In this document: positions 1 to 9,528 of the stretch, one piece after another
Layout of the letters: the number at the start of each line of letters is the position of its first letter
Position numbering within the stretch: position 1 is the stretch's first letter
Source of the DNA: Mycobacterium colombiense
GTDB taxonomy: Bacteria > Actinomycetota > Actinomycetes > Mycobacteriales > Mycobacteriaceae
Direction: 5' to 3'
Length of the DNA stretch: 64,000 nucleotides
Assembly: GCF_001672755.1 (NCBI RefSeq)
Contig: NZ_LZKI01000132.1
Location: 1 to 64,000, forward strand
Position numbers and translations under genes: made by a program
The notes under the pieces: model-generated
Told to the model about the DNA's origin: nothing
What the model saw: only the letters and a program-made list of their open reading frames with translations
Database searches by the model: none

Positions 1-275
1 CCAACCCCGAGCCCGGCGCCGAGGAGAAGATGAAGGAGCGCATGCAGACGATCTCCGAGCGCTGGCGTGCGCACGGTTTCGAGCTGGACATGGCGGGCCT
101 GGTCTACTTCGGTGACCGCAACGAGGCGGCTCCCTACCTGGCGGCCCGCGGCTGGCGGCTGAACAGCGCCAGCATCGGAGAACTGTTCGCGGCCAACGGA
201 CTTGACCCCCTCACCGACGACGACATGCGCATGGGCGAGATGCTGTACACCAGCGGCACGCTCGGCGAGAAATAG
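1..275 (+). CDS. SAM-dependent methyltransferase, C-terminal fragment (cut by window edge)
   Basis: This is the 3' end of a gene whose start lies before the window; the reading frame is open from base 3 to the stop at 273–275. The protein end resembles the C-termini of the next two genes: all carry an [14 protein letters not shown]-type segment, a VYFGDRN- or LFYRGER-like strand and a final GEM(L/S)Y stretch. It therefore belongs to the mycobacterial putative S-adenosylmethionine-dependent methyltransferase family (leucine carboxyl methyltransferase fold), to which Rv0725c, Rv0726c and Rv0731c of M. tuberculosis belong. The substrate is unknown. The SAM-binding half is outside the window. It is followed after 11 bases by a second family member on the same strand, suggesting tandem duplication. 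Confidence 0.85.
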   Translation, partial: NPEPGAEEKMKERMQTISERWRAHGFELDMAGLVYFGDRNEAAPYLAARGWRLNSASIGELFAANGLDPLTDDDMRMGEMLYTSGTLGEK

Positions 276-286
276 GAGCCAGGAGG

Positions 287-1201
287 ATGACCACCGAAGC
301 GGGACGCACCGACGGCGACAGCTGGGGACCGGCACACAGCGTGGGAGCGACGGCCACCATGGTCGCCGCCTCTCGCGCCGTGGCGTCGCAGGGACCCGAT
401 GCCCTGCTCGACGATCCGCTGGCCGACCCGCTGGTGCGCGCCGTTGGGCTGGAGCCGTTCATCCGCATCGTCGACGGCGAGATCGACTTCGAGGACGACC
501 CGCTGTTCAACCGCAAGTCGCGGGCCCAGCAGATCACCGTGCGCACCAGGTTTTTCGACGACTTCTTCGTCGGCGCCACCAAAGACGGTGTGCGGCAGGC
601 CGTGATCCTGGCTTCCGGCCTGGACACCAGGGCCTACCGGTTGCCGTGGCCCGCGGGCACCGTGGTCTTCGAGATCGACCAGCCGGAGGTCATCGCCTTC
701 AAGACCGACACGCTCGCCGGGCTCGGCGCGGCCCCCACCGCCGAGCGCCGCACCATCAGCATCGACCTGCGTGACGACTGGCCGGCGGCCCTGCGCGAGG
801 GCGGGTTTGACGCCTCGGCACCGACCGCGTGGAGCGCCGAAGGGTTGCTGCCCTACCTGCCGCCCGAGGCCCAGGACCGGCTGTTCGACAACATCACCGC
901 GCTCAGCGCCCCGGGCAGCCGGCTGGCGACCGAACACGTGCCCGATCCCAATGCGTTCTCCGACGAGCGCCTGGCGCGCATCTCCGAACGCTGGCAGCGC
1001 TTCGGGTTCAACCTGAACGCCGCCGACCTGTTCTACCGGGGCGAGCGCAGCGTCGTGGTCGACTACCTGACCCGTAGCGGCTGGCAGGTCACACCGTCTC
1101 CCGCCCGGGAGTTGTACGCCCGCAACGGTTTCGAATTCCCCGAGGACGAGATGGCGGCCACCTTCGGCGAGATGAGCTACGTCGCCGCTACCCTCAAGTG
1201 A
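287..1201 (+). CDS. putative class I SAM-dependent methyltransferase
   Basis: This 304-residue protein has the full length of the mycobacterial leucine-carboxyl-methyltransferase-like family. Near residue 15 lies [15 protein letters not shown], then [10 protein letters not shown], then [18 protein letters not shown], which is the glycine-rich SAM-binding turn, then [10 protein letters not shown], whose acidic residue usually contacts the ribose of SAM, and further on [13 protein letters not shown]. The substrate is not known for the family. The ATG at 287 is preceded by GGAG at 275–278, which gives good spacing. The gene is the middle of three tandem paralogues and is probably co-transcribed with the first. 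Confidence 0.9.
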   Translation: MTTEAGRTDGDSWGPAHSVGATATMVAASRAVASQGPDALLDDPLADPLVRAVGLEPFIRIVDGEIDFEDDPLFNRKSRAQQITVRTRFFDDFFVGATKDGVRQAVILASGLDTRAYRLPWPAGTVVFEIDQPEVIAFKTDTLAGLGAAPTAERRTISIDLRDDWPAALREGGFDASAPTAWSAEGLLPYLPPEAQDRLFDNITALSAPGSRLATEHVPDPNAFSDERLARISERWQRFGFNLNAADLFYRGERSVVVDYLTRSGWQVTPSPARELYARNGFEFPEDEMAATFGEMSYVAATLK

Positions 1202-1222
1202 CGCTCGGTTAGGGTTTTGGCT

Positions 1223-2137
1223 ATGTCACGCACTCACGACGATGAGTGGGATCTGGCGTCCAGCGTCGGCGCGACCGCGACCATGGTCGCGGCCGGGCGT
1301 GCGATGGCGACCAAGGATCCCCGCGGTTTGATCAACGATCCGTTTGCCGAACCGCTGGTGCGCGCGGTCGGGGTGGACTTCTTCACCAAGATGATGGACG
1401 GCGACCTCGACGTGGACGCGATCGACAATGCCTCACCGGTGCGCATTCAGTCGATGGTCGACGGAATGGCTGTGCGCACCAAGTACTTTGACGACTACTT
1501 CATCGAGTCCACCGGCGGCGGGGTGCGTCAGGTGGTGATCCTGGCCTCCGGGCTGGACTCGCGTGCCTTCCGGCTGCCCTGGCCCGCGGGCACGGTGGTC
1601 TACGAGATCGACCAGCCGCGGGTGATCGAGTTCAAGAGCAGCACCCTGGCCGATGTCGGCGCCCAGCCGACCGCATCGCGGCGCACCATCCCCATCGATC
1701 TGCGCGCCGACTGGCCCGCCGCGCTGAAGGCGGCGGGGTTCGACGCGACGGCGCCGACGGCCTGGCTGGCCGAGGGTCTGCTGATCTACCTGCCGCCCGA
1801 CGCGCAGGACCGGCTGTTCGACAACATCACCGCGCTCAGCGCGCCGGCCAGCACCATCGCCACCGAATTCGTGCCCGGCATCGTGGATTTCGACGCGGAA
1901 CGGGTGCGCGAGATGTCCGGGTCATTCCGGGAGCACGGGGTCGACATCGACATGGCGTCGCTGGTCTACGCCGGCGAACGCAACCACGTCGTCGACTACC
2001 TGTCCAGCATCGGATGGCGACCCGAGGGCATCACCCGAACGGAACTGTTCGAGCGCAACGGCATCCAGCCGCCCGCCCCGGAGAACGACGACCCGCTCGG
2101 CGAGATCATCTTCATCAGCGCCAAGCTGGCGGGGTAG
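1223..2137 (+). CDS. putative class I SAM-dependent methyltransferase
   Basis: This is the third tandem member of the same methyltransferase family, 304 residues from the ATG. It has the same landmarks: [15 protein letters not shown] at the N-terminus, [18 protein letters not shown] (SAM-binding loop), [12 protein letters not shown] and [14 protein letters not shown] chose the ATG at 1223 because the upstream TTG at 1217 adds only two residues and homologues begin with M[13 protein letters not shown] sequence. Only 21 bases separate it from the previous stop. It converges on sppA, leaving just five bases between the two stops. The substrate is unknown; duplication and divergence of this family is usual in mycobacteria. 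Confidence 0.9.
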   Translation: MSRTHDDEWDLASSVGATATMVAAGRAMATKDPRGLINDPFAEPLVRAVGVDFFTKMMDGDLDVDAIDNASPVRIQSMVDGMAVRTKYFDDYFIESTGGGVRQVVILASGLDSRAFRLPWPAGTVVYEIDQPRVIEFKSSTLADVGAQPTASRRTIPIDLRADWPAALKAAGFDATAPTAWLAEGLLIYLPPDAQDRLFDNITALSAPASTIATEFVPGIVDFDAERVREMSGSFREHGVDIDMASLVYAGERNHVVDYLSSIGWRPEGITRTELFERNGIQPPAPENDDPLGEIIFISAKLAG

Positions 2138-2142
2138 AACCG

Positions 2143-3918
2143 CTAGAGCCGCCAGGGGCCCGGCCACAACGCGCTCGCCCCGGCGTAGGACCGTTCCACG
2201 TTGTCCAGGATGCCGCCGATGGTGCGGCCCAGCAGCGCGCCCAGCGCGTCGGGCACCGACGCGGCGGCCGGTTGCGAGGAGGCCCGCGGCCGCAGCATGT
2301 CCAGCAGGGAGCCACCCGGGTAGGTCACGACGCGCACGTCGGTGTCCTCATCAAGTCCGGCAAGGATTTTCGCGCGGCGCAGCGCGGCGCGGAAGCCGCC
2401 CAGTTCGTCGACCAGGCCGCGCTCGCGCGCGTCGGCGCCGGTCCACACCCGGCCCCGGGCGACGCGATCGACGGCCTCGGTGGTCAGGTTGCGGCCGTCG
2501 GCGACCCGCTCCAGGAAGTCGGCGTACACCAGGTCGGCCTCAGCCTCCCGGTGGGCGCGCTGCTCCGGGGTGAACGGCGTCTCGATCGACCAGGCATCGG
2601 CATTGGCGTTGGTGCGCACGCTATCCAGCCCGACGCCGAGGCGCTCCAGCAGATCGCGAATCACCAGCTTGCCGGTGATCACGCCGATCGAGCCGGTGAT
2701 GGTCGCGGGGCTGGCCACGATCGCGTCGGCGGCCACCGCAATGTAGTAGCCGCCGGAGGCGGCGACCGCACCCATCGACGCCACCACCGGCTTGCCTTGT
2801 TTGCGAGCCCTTTTCACTTCGCGCCACAGGGTTTCCGATGCGGTCACCGAGCCCCCGGGACTGTTCACCCGCAGCACGATCGCGGACACCGATTCGTCGG
2901 CGGCGGCCTCCCGCAACGCCGGGGCGATGGTGTCGCTTCCGACGGTGGAGGCGCCGAACGGCAAAAACTGCGGTCCCCCGCGCCCGTCGACGATCGTGCC
3001 GTCGATGTTGATGACGGCCACCTTCGGCTTGGGGCGGCGTCCGGGAACCGAGGGCACCGGCGGGGTCAGCCGGGACCGGTCCGCGCTGGCATAGCGTGAC
3101 AGGTACAGCCGCGGTGGCGTGTTCTCTTCGGAAACTTCTTGCACACCAACCAGTTCCGCGATGTGGTCATAGGCTTCGTCCCGGAACCCGATCCGGTCGA
3201 CCAGTCCCGACGACACGGCCTCCTCGCGCAGCAGCGGGGCCCGATCGGCCAGCGCGTCGAGCACACCGGCATCGAGCTTGCGCGAGTGCGCCACCGCTTC
3301 CCACACCTGCTCCTGCAGGCTTTCCAGCATTCGGGTGACGGCCTCGCGGTGGGCCTCGGTGAAGCCGTGCTCGGTGAAACGGTTCGCGGCCGACTTGTAT
3401 TCGCCGCGCGCGACGAATTGGGCTTCGATGCCGGCCTTATCGAACGCGTCGCGCAGGAAGGTGGCATTGCTGGCGAAGCCGATCAGCCCGACGCTTCCGG
3501 CGGGCTGCATCCAGACCTCACCGAACGCCGACGCCAGGTAGTACGACAGCGTGCCCGGGTAGGTCTCGGCCCAGGCCAGTGACGGCTTGACGGCGGTGAA
3601 CGCGACGATGGCCTCGCGCAGCTCCTGCACCGCGGCCGACGGCGACGCGCTGAGTTGAACCCGGGCGATCAGCCCGGCCACCCGCGGATCCTCGGCCGCC
3701 CGGTAGATGGCGGCGACCATGTCGCGCAGCGCGACCGGCCGGCTGCCCCCGGTGACGATCGCCAGCGGGTCGAAGCCCGACGTCTCCGGCGGCATCGAGC
3801 GCAGGTCCAATTCGAGCACGCAGCCATTGGGCACCCCGTGATGGCGTGCGGTGTCGACCCGGCCGGCGAGGGCCCGAACTTCACCCACGCCGGGGATCGA
3901 AGGCAGGAAAGCGAACAT
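2143..3918 (-). CDS. sppA: signal peptide peptidase SppA (protease IV), 67K type
   Basis: This 591-residue protein has the duplicated peptidase S49 architecture of long-form protease IV. The N-terminal half (about residues 30–260) carries RGEYKSAANRFTE, in which Lys175 is the expected general base. The C-terminal half carries VNSPGGSVTASE and MGAVAASGGYYIA, in which Ser388 is the expected nucleophile. The enzyme cleaves remnant signal peptides in the membrane. No convincing N-terminal transmembrane segment is visible, so it may attach peripherally. It lies downstream of rplO, as Rv0724 does in M. tuberculosis, but here a luciferase-like gene on the other strand separates the two. The initiator ATG is at 3918. 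Confidence 0.93.
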   Translation of the reverse strand: MFAFLPSIPGVGEVRALAGRVDTARHHGVPNGCVLELDLRSMPPETSGFDPLAIVTGGSRPVALRDMVAAIYRAAEDPRVAGLIARVQLSASPSAAVQELREAIVAFTAVKPSLAWAETYPGTLSYYLASAFGEVWMQPAGSVGLIGFASNATFLRDAFDKAGIEAQFVARGEYKSAANRFTEHGFTEAHREAVTRMLESLQEQVWEAVAHSRKLDAGVLDALADRAPLLREEAVSSGLVDRIGFRDEAYDHIAELVGVQEVSEENTPPRLYLSRYASADRSRLTPPVPSVPGRRPKPKVAVINIDGTIVDGRGGPQFLPFGASTVGSDTIAPALREAAADESVSAIVLRVNSPGGSVTASETLWREVKRARKQGKPVVASMGAVAASGGYYIAVAADAIVASPATITGSIGVITGKLVIRDLLERLGVGLDSVRTNANADAWSIETPFTPEQRAHREAEADLVYADFLERVADGRNLTTEAVDRVARGRVWTGADARERGLVDELGGFRAALRRAKILAGLDEDTDVRVVTYPGGSLLDMLRPRASSQPAAASVPDALGALLGRTIGGILDNVERSYAGASALWPGPWRL

Positions 3919-3956
3919 GTCTGCAGACTACCGATGCACGGCCGTACGGTGGTCGG

Positions 3957-4883
3957 GTGAGGTTCTCCATCGCGATCCCGCAGTTCGACTACGAGGGCTT
4001 CGACGGAGCCGGGTTGCGCACATTTCTCGCGCGCGCCGAAGAGCTCGGGTTCGAGGGCGGCTGGCTGCTCGAGCAGATCATCGGGCCCGCACCGCTGCTG
4101 GCGCCGCTGGAGCTGCTGGCCTACTGCGCGGCCTGCACCGAGCGGCTGCGCCTGGGCGTCGCGGTCCTGGTCACCTCGTTGCACGACCCGCTGCAGTTGG
4201 CCTCGGCCGCCACCGCCGTCGACCGGCTCAGCCACGGCCGGCTGGACCTCGGTGTCGCGCCGGGTGGCGGCAGGCGGCAATTCGCGGCCTTCGGCGTGGA
4301 CAAGGACACCTTCATCTCGTATTTCACCGAGGGCCTGGAGCTGATGAAGGCGGCGTGGTCCGACGAGCCGCGGGTGACGTTTCACGGTCGGTTCCGCGAC
4401 GTCGATGACCTACCGATCCAGCCCAAGCCGGTGCAGCGGCCGCATCCGCCGATCTGGTTCGGGGGCCTCGCACCCAAGGCGCTGGCCCGCGCGGTGCGGC
4501 ACGGCGACTCGTTCCTGGGCGCCGGTTCGTCGACCACCGAGGCGTTCGCCGGCGCCGTCGCAGTCGTGCGCCGCGAGCTCGACGAACAACAGAAGGACCC
4601 CGCGAACTTCACCATCGGCAAACGGGTCTACCTGATGGTCGACGACGACGCGGCCAGGGCCCGGGAGCGTGTGCTCGCCGGGCTGGACCGCATCTACGGA
4701 AAGATGCCCGGCGTGCAGGACGTACCGGTGTCGGGCACAGCCGACGACGTGGCGCGCGGGTTGCGTGAGGTCATCGACGCCGGAGCGCAGATGGTGCTGT
4801 TGAACCCCGTCGGCACCGACGCCGCCGAGAACCGCGAGCAGATGGAACGCCTTGCCGCAGAGGTGATTCCGCAGCTGAGCTAG
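3957..4883 (+). CDS. LLM class (luciferase-like, probably F420-dependent) oxidoreductase
   Basis: This 308-residue protein has a bacterial-luciferase-like TIM barrel. Diagnostic stretches are RFSIAIPQFDYEGFD at the first strand, GRLDLGVAPGG, VHIQPKP-type LPIQPKPVQRPHPPIWFGG, and a C-terminal segment with VSGTADDVARGLREVIDAGA. Mycobacterial relatives use the deazaflavin F420 to oxidise or reduce small molecules; the substrate here cannot be inferred. I chose the GTG at 3957, since upstream residues in the open frame look untranslated. There is no clear Shine-Dalgarno and only 38 bases separate it from the divergent sppA start, so the transcript may be leaderless. Its TAG stop abuts the rplO stop. 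Confidence 0.85.
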   Translation: MRFSIAIPQFDYEGFDGAGLRTFLARAEELGFEGGWLLEQIIGPAPLLAPLELLAYCAACTERLRLGVAVLVTSLHDPLQLASAATAVDRLSHGRLDLGVAPGGGRRQFAAFGVDKDTFISYFTEGLELMKAAWSDEPRVTFHGRFRDVDDLPIQPKPVQRPHPPIWFGGLAPKALARAVRHGDSFLGAGSSTTEAFAGAVAVVRRELDEQQKDPANFTIGKRVYLMVDDDAARARERVLAGLDRIYGKMPGVQDVPVSGTADDVARGLREVIDAGAQMVLLNPVGTDAAENREQMERLAAEVIPQLS

Positions 4884-5327
4884 CTAGGACAGCTCGGTCG
4901 CCGAACCGCCTGCGGCGGTGATCTTCTCGCGGGCGCTGCCGCTGAACTTGTGCGCGGTCACCTCGACCTTGACCGTCAGCTTGCCGTCGCCGAGCACCTT
5001 GACCAGCGAGTTGCGGCGAACCGCGCCCTTGGCCACCAGCTCGTCCACGCCGATCGAACCGCCCTGCGGGAAAAGCCGATTGAGGTCGCCGACATTGACG
5101 ATTTCGTACTCGGTGCGGAACCGGTTGCGGAAGCCCTTGAGCTTGGGCAGCCGCATGTGGATCGGCATCTGGCCACCCTCGAAGGTCGCCGGCACGTTCT
5201 TGCGTGCCTTGGTGCCCTTGGTACCGCGACCGGCGGTCTTACCCTTGGAGCCCTCACCGCGACCGACCCGGGTGCGGGCGGTCTTCGACCCGCGCGCCGG
5301 CTTGAGATCGTGCAGCTTGATCGTCAT
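4884..5327 (-). CDS. rplO: 50S ribosomal protein L15
   Basis: L15, 147 residues, is a late-assembling 23S rRNA-binding protein of the large subunit. The N-terminus [20 protein letters not shown], the glycine-rich [11 protein letters not shown] segment and [18 protein letters not shown] are the family signature. It is the last gene of the spc-like operon on this strand. The ATG overlaps the rpmD stop codon in an ATGA junction (5324–5327), indicating translational coupling. Confidence 0.98.
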   Translation of the reverse strand: MTIKLHDLKPARGSKTARTRVGRGEGSKGKTAGRGTKGTKARKNVPATFEGGQMPIHMRLPKLKGFRNRFRTEYEIVNVGDLNRLFPQGGSIGVDELVAKGAVRRNSLVKVLGDGKLTVKVEVTAHKFSGSAREKITAAGGSATELS

Positions 5328-5542
5328 TTCTTGCTACCTCCGGTGCCCGTGGCCGTCGCCTCGGCCGGCTCCACCTCGACGAGGTGGCTGACCACCGCGA
5401 TCAGGCCGCGGGTCTGCGCGTTGTCTTCGCGGATCACCGAGTGGCGAATCCGCCGCAGGCCCAGGGTGCGCAGGGACTCACGCTGCTTCCAGCGGGCCCC
5501 GATGGTGCTGCGCACCTGGGTGATCTTCAGTTGACTACTCAT
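5324..5542 (-). CDS. rpmD: 50S ribosomal protein L30
   Basis: L30, 72 residues, a small large-subunit protein. The core [11 protein letters not shown]...[12 protein letters not shown] is typical. An alanine/glycine-rich tail follows the conserved domain, making it a little longer than the usual 60 residues. The gene overlaps both neighbours by four bases (ATGA at 5539–5542 with rpsE and at 5324–5327 with rplO). Confidence 0.97.
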   Translation of the reverse strand: MSSQLKITQVRSTIGARWKQRESLRTLGLRRIRHSVIREDNAQTRGLIAVVSHLVEVEPAEATATGTGGSKK

Positions 5543-6213
5543 GGTTGTGCCGTTGCCTCTCGTGCCGCCGCACTGGCCATCGCGTCACTTTCGCGGCGCG
5601 CCTTGAGCATTCCGGCCGGCGCAACGTCCTCGATGGGCAGGCCGCGCCGAGCGGCCACCTCCTCGGGGCGCTGCAGCAGCTTGAGCGCGGCGACCGTCGC
5701 GTGCACCACGTTGATCGCGTTGTCGCTACCCAGCGACTTGGCCAGGATGTCGTGCACGCCGGCGCATTCCAGCACCGCACGGGCGGCGCCACCGGCGATC
5801 ACACCGGTACCGGGGCTGGCCGGGCGCAGCAGCACCACGCCGGCCGCCGCCTCACCCTGCACCGGGTGGGTGATGGTCCCGCGGATCAGCGGCACCCGGA
5901 AGAAGCCTTTGCGGGCCTCCTCGACGCCCTTGGCGATGGCCGCGGGAACTTCCTTGGCCTTGCCGTAGCCGACACCGACCATGCCGTTGCCGTCGCCGAC
6001 GATCACCAGCGCGGTGAAGCTGAATCGCCGGCCACCCTTGACCACCTTGGAGACACGGTTGATCGCGACAACCCGCTCCAGGTAGTTGCTCTTGTCGCCG
6101 TCGCGGTCGCGGCCTCCACGACCGCCGTCGCCACGACGACCGCGGCTGTCGCGGTCACCGCGCGAGTCACGGCTGTCGCCGGCGCCTTGTCCGCCGGCCG
6201 GCTGCTCCGCCAT
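5539..6213 (-). CDS. rpsE: 30S ribosomal protein S5
   Basis: S5, 224 residues, helps maintain translational accuracy on the 30S subunit. The frame is open further upstream, but I place the start at the ATG at 6213 ([12 protein letters not shown]), which matches mycobacterial S5. A charged, disordered [14 protein letters not shown]-type N-terminal extension of about 45 residues precedes the conserved [23 protein letters not shown] domain, and [15 protein letters not shown] marks the S5 C-terminal fold. It sits between rplR and rpmD. Confidence 0.97.
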   Translation of the reverse strand: MAEQPAGGQGAGDSRDSRGDRDSRGRRGDGGRGGRDRDGDKSNYLERVVAINRVSKVVKGGRRFSFTALVIVGDGNGMVGVGYGKAKEVPAAIAKGVEEARKGFFRVPLIRGTITHPVQGEAAAGVVLLRPASPGTGVIAGGAARAVLECAGVHDILAKSLGSDNAINVVHATVAALKLLQRPEEVAARRGLPIEDVAPAGMLKARRESDAMASAAAREATAQP

Positions 6214-6250
6214 TATGCGGTCCTTCCAGTCGTGTTCAAGCTCTTGTCCA

Positions 6251-6658
6251 TCAGAATTGCAATCCGTTCTCGCGTGCGGCATCGGCCAGCGCCGCGATCC
6301 GTCCGCCGTAGGTGTATCCGCCACGGTCGAAGACCACGCTGTCGATGCCGGCGGCCTTGGCGCGCTCGGCGATCAGCTGGCCCACCCGCACGCTGCGGGC
6401 TTTCTTGTCGCCCTCCAGGCTGCGCACGTCGTCCTCGATGGACGACGCGGCGGCCACCGTGGTGCCGTTCTCGTCGTTGACCAGCTGCACGTGAATGTGT
6501 CGCGCCGACCGGTTGATCACCAGCCGCGGACGCTGGCCGGTGCCGGCGATCTTCTTGCGCAGACGTGCGTGCCTACGCAGCCGAGAGACGCGCCGAGTCG
6601 CGGAAACGCTCTGCCCCACCGGCTTTCGCGTGGCGGTGTCAGCTTTTGTTTGCGCCAT
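6251..6658 (-). CDS. rplR: 50S ribosomal protein L18
   Basis: L18, 135 residues, binds 5S rRNA in the central protuberance. The core reads [21 protein letters not shown], then the C-terminal [26 protein letters not shown], which is highly conserved. It follows rplF after two bases. A mycobacteria-typical N-terminal tail of about 20 residues precedes the core. Confidence 0.98.
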   Translation of the reverse strand: MAQTKADTATRKPVGQSVSATRRVSRLRRHARLRKKIAGTGQRPRLVINRSARHIHVQLVNDENGTTVAAASSIEDDVRSLEGDKKARSVRVGQLIAERAKAAGIDSVVFDRGGYTYGGRIAALADAARENGLQF

Positions 6659-6660
6659 GA

Positions 6661-7200
6661 TTACTTACCTGTCTTTCCGACCTTGCGGCGGATCTGCTCA
6701 CCCTCGTAGCGCACACCCTTGCCCTTGTACGGGTCCGGGCGGCGCAGACGGCGGATGTTCGCCGAGATCTGGCCGACCTTCTGCTTGTCGATCCCGGTGA
6801 TGGAGAACTTCGTCGGCGACTGCACGGCGAACGTGATGCCGTCCGGAGCCTCGATCACCACGGGGTGGCTGTAGCCCAGTGCGAACTCGAGGTTGGAGCC
6901 CTTGAGCTGCACCCGGTAACCGACGCCGAAGATCTCCATCTTGACCGTGTATCCCTGCGTCACGCCGGTGACCAGGTTGGACACCAGGGTGCGCGACAGT
7001 CCGTGCAGCGAGCGGTTGCGCCGCTCGTCGTTGGGACGGGCGACCACGATCGCGCCATCCTCGCTGCGCGACACGGTGATCGGCTCGGCCACGGTCAGAT
7101 CCAGGACGCCCTTGGGCCCCTTCACCGACACCTTCTGACCATCGATCGTCACGTCGACTCCGGACGGGACCGGAACCGGCTGCTTACCAATGCGAGACAT
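6661..7200 (-). CDS. rplF: 50S ribosomal protein L6
   Basis: L6, 179 residues, sits near the GTPase-associated centre of the large subunit. It begins [21 protein letters not shown] and ends with [21 protein letters not shown], both diagnostic of the two-domain L6 fold. It is in the spc operon between rpsH and rplR. Confidence 0.98.
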   Translation of the reverse strand: MSRIGKQPVPVPSGVDVTIDGQKVSVKGPKGVLDLTVAEPITVSRSEDGAIVVARPNDERRNRSLHGLSRTLVSNLVTGVTQGYTVKMEIFGVGYRVQLKGSNLEFALGYSHPVVIEAPDGITFAVQSPTKFSITGIDKQKVGQISANIRRLRRPDPYKGKGVRYEGEQIRRKVGKTGK

Positions 7201-7223
7201 AGTCTTTCGTTACCTCCCCGCCC

Positions 7224-7622
7224 TTACCAGACGTACGCGAGGACTTCGCCGCCCACGCCCTGTCGGGCTGCCTGGCGGTCGGTCAGCAGGCCCGAGGAGG
7301 TGGAGATGATCGCCACACCCAGGCCACCGAGCACGCGCGGCAGATTGGTGGATTTCGCGTACACCCGCAGACCGGGCTTGGACACGCGGCGCAGGCCGGC
7401 GATGCTTCGCTCCCGGCTCGGCCCGTACTTGAGCTGAACGATCAGCGACTTGCCGACCCGAGCATCCTCGGTGCGGTAGTCGGTGATGTAGCCCTCGCTC
7501 TTGAGGATCTGGGCGATGTTTGCCTTCAGCTTCGAGTGCGGCAACGTCACCTCGTCGTGATACGCCGAATTGGCGTTGCGCAGACGTGTCAAGAAGTCTG
7601 CGATCGGGTCCGTCATAGTCAT
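7224..7622 (-). CDS. rpsH: 30S ribosomal protein S8
   Basis: S8, 132 residues, binds the central domain of 16S rRNA and in enterobacteria is the autoregulator of the spc operon. The start [18 protein letters not shown] and the C-terminal [20 protein letters not shown] are typical. GAGGAG lies nine bases before the ATG at 7622; a second ATG two codons later is an alternative. A 138-base spacer, unusually long for this operon, separates it from rpsN upstream. Confidence 0.98.
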   Translation of the reverse strand: MTMTDPIADFLTRLRNANSAYHDEVTLPHSKLKANIAQILKSEGYITDYRTEDARVGKSLIVQLKYGPSRERSIAGLRRVSKPGLRVYAKSTNLPRVLGGLGVAIISTSSGLLTDRQAARQGVGGEVLAYVW

Positions 7623-7760
7623 CGAGCGCTGCTCCTCTTCATCGCTACGCTCTGCATCGTCGACATCGCGGTCATGACAGCGTTGGTACCTTCCTCGCGG
7701 TGGTTCCCGGTCCGGGCCTGTCGCGCACCTGTTCTGGGTTGGTCTTGGGGGTTGGGGCTG

Positions 7761-7946
7761 TTACCAGCTGCTCTTCTGCACGCCGGGCAGTTCGCCCGCG
7801 TGCGCCATCTCGCGCAGGCAGATCCGGCACAGGCCGAATTTGCGGAAGACCGCGCGTGGGCGGCCGCACCTGTTGCAACGGGTGTAGCCGCGCACCGCGA
7901 ACTTCGGCTTGCGTGCGGCCTTGTTGACCAGTGCCTTCTTTGCCAT
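7761..7946 (-). CDS. rpsZ: 30S ribosomal protein S14, zinc-binding type Z
   Basis: S14 of the short, zinc-containing type, 61 residues. The zinc ribbon is visible as two cysteine pairs, CNRCG and CRICL, separated by [11 protein letters not shown]. tuberculosis has this form (rpsN1, Rv0717) in the same operon plus a zinc-independent paralogue elsewhere that is induced by zinc limitation; only the zinc form is in this window. It follows rplE after four bases. Confidence 0.97.
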   Translation of the reverse strand: MAKKALVNKAARKPKFAVRGYTRCNRCGRPRAVFRKFGLCRICLREMAHAGELPGVQKSSW

Positions 7947-7950
7947 CTAC

Positions 7951-8514
7951 TCAGTTCTCCTTGAAGGGAAAGCCGAGGGCCCGCAACAGCGCTCGTCCTT
8001 CGTCGTCATTCGTCGCCGAGGTGACGACGTTGATGTCCATGCCGCGGACCCGGTCGATCTTGTCCACGTCGATCTCGTGGAACACCGACTGCTCGGCGAG
8101 CCCGAAGGTGTAGTTGCCGACACCGTCGAACTGCTTGGGCGAAAGCCCGCGGAAGTCGCGGATACGGGGCAGCGCAATCGAGGTGAGGCGGTCCAGGAAC
8201 TCCCACATCCGGTCGCCGCGCAGGGTGACCCGCGCACCGATCGGCATGCCCTCACGCAGCTTGAACTGCGCGATGGACTTGCGCGCGCGGCGGATCTCGG
8301 GGCGCTGCCCGGTGATCAGGCCCAGGTCGTTGACCGCGCCGTTGATCAGTTTCGCGTCCCGCGCCGCGTCGCCGACACCCATGTTGACGACGACCTTGGT
8401 CACCGTCGGGATCTGCATGACGTTGGCGTAGCCGAACTGCTGCTGCAGCGAATCGCGAATCTCGCTGCGGTAGCGCTCTTTCAGGCGCGGCTGAACCTTT
8501 TCTGCAGTACTCAT
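7951..8514 (-). CDS. rplE: 50S ribosomal protein L5
   Basis: L5, 187 residues, binds 5S rRNA and contacts the P-site tRNA. Family signatures are [39 protein letters not shown] and [19 protein letters not shown]. The start codon at 8514 overlaps the last base of the rplX stop, so translation is probably coupled. Confidence 0.98.
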   Translation of the reverse strand: MSTAEKVQPRLKERYRSEIRDSLQQQFGYANVMQIPTVTKVVVNMGVGDAARDAKLINGAVNDLGLITGQRPEIRRARKSIAQFKLREGMPIGARVTLRGDRMWEFLDRLTSIALPRIRDFRGLSPKQFDGVGNYTFGLAEQSVFHEIDVDKIDRVRGMDINVVTSATNDDEGRALLRALGFPFKEN

Positions 8515-8831
8515 CAGATGTCCTTGCCGTTGCGCTTGGAGATACGAACCCGCTTGCCGGTCTCCTCGTCGACCCGGTAACCGACGCGGGTGGGCTTACC
8601 GTCCGAGTCGACCACCATCACGTTGGAGATGTGGATCGGCGCTTCCTGGGTGACGATCCCGCCCGACTGCGCGCCGCGCTGGTTGGTCGAAACCGCGGTG
8701 TGCTTCTTGATCGCGTTGACGCCCTCGACCAGCACGCGGTCGCGCTCCGGGTAGACCTTGAGCACCTTGCCTTTGGCGCCCTTGTCCTTACCGGCGATCA
8801 CCAGGACGGTGTCGTCCTTCTTGACCTTCAT
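8514..8831 (-). CDS. rplX: 50S ribosomal protein L24
   Basis: L24, 105 residues, starts large-subunit assembly by binding the 5' end of 23S rRNA. The KOW motif is visible at the N-terminus ([20 protein letters not shown]), followed by [13 protein letters not shown]. The ATG at 8831 lies immediately next to the rplN stop. Confidence 0.98.
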   Translation of the reverse strand: MKVKKDDTVLVIAGKDKGAKGKVLKVYPERDRVLVEGVNAIKKHTAVSTNQRGAQSGGIVTQEAPIHISNVMVVDSDGKPTRVGYRVDEETGKRVRISKRNGKDI

Positions 8832-9200
8832 TTACAAAACCTCCGGGGCCAGCGAGATGATCTTCATGAACCGCTTCTCGCGCAGTTCGCGGCCCACCGG
8901 CCCGAAGATGCGCGTCCCGCGCGGGTCGTTGTCGGGCTTGATGATCACCGCGGCGTTCTCGTCGAACTTGATGTAGCTGCCGTCGGGACGGCGGCGCTCC
9001 TTGACCGTGCGCACCACGACGGCCTTGACCACGTCCCCACGCTTGACGTTGCCGCCGGGGATGGCGTCCTTGACGGTGGCGACGATGACATCACCGATGC
9101 CGGCGTAGCGTCGCGACGAACCGCCGAGCACACGGATGCACAAGATCTCCTTGGCGCCGGTGTTGTCGGCGACCTTCAGTCGCGATTCCTGCTGAATCAC
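8832..9200 (-). CDS. rplN: 50S ribosomal protein L14
   Basis: L14, 122 residues from a GTG start, forms an intersubunit bridge. It begins (M)[20 protein letters not shown] and contains [22 protein letters not shown], the L14 signature. The open frame extends upstream, but the GTG at 9200 gives the standard family length and has an AGGAGA ribosome-binding site (9203–9208 on the opposite strand). It is the first gene of this half of the ribosomal cluster and has its own promoter about 160 bases upstream. Confidence 0.97.
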
Positions 9201-9355
9201 TCGATCTCCTGACCTGGGTTGCGTGTGCACGGCAGGAGAACCCACCGGGGTGGGCATTCGGCGGGCATGACCCACCAAAAACCTGACGTGCGCGGTCTTT
9301 GTCACCGAAGGGCACGCGGGGCCGATTCGCACCGGCCGAGGTCTGCCCAAGGCAA

Positions 9356-9391
9356 CCCCTAGAGTCTAGGGGACGACCAGCTCAGAGCCAA
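9356..9391 (-). promoter_or_regulatory. promoter of the rplN operon, embedded in a 17-bp palindrome
   Basis: Read on the minus strand, TTGGCT (9386–9391) and TAGACT (9363–9368) are separated by 17 bases, a good SigA-type promoter. The -10 element lies inside a perfect palindrome, 9356–9372, with 8-base arms around one central base. Transcription would begin close to 9356, giving a leader of about 155 bases before the rplN GTG. The rest of 9201–9528 contains no gene that I can support. Confidence 0.6.
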
Positions 9392-9528
9392 ATTCTGCGC
9401 GAAGGCCATCGAGATCGGCCCCGTCGTCGTCGGATGAAAGCGTCGAACCGCCTTTATCGGCGTCAATGGAACCCTCTTGAACAGCTGAAACGTCTGCTGA
9501 GCCGCTCACTGAGAACTAAACTTCCGCA

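Noticed and set aside
2014-3099. 361-codon open frame opposite sppA
   Set aside because: Histidine/Gly/Arg-rich shadow of the peptidase gene with no domain.
7623-7760. Possible small gene or RNA in the 138-base gap between rpsN and rpsH
   Set aside because: No start with ribosome-binding site or clear hairpin could be supported; it is simply a longer spacer.
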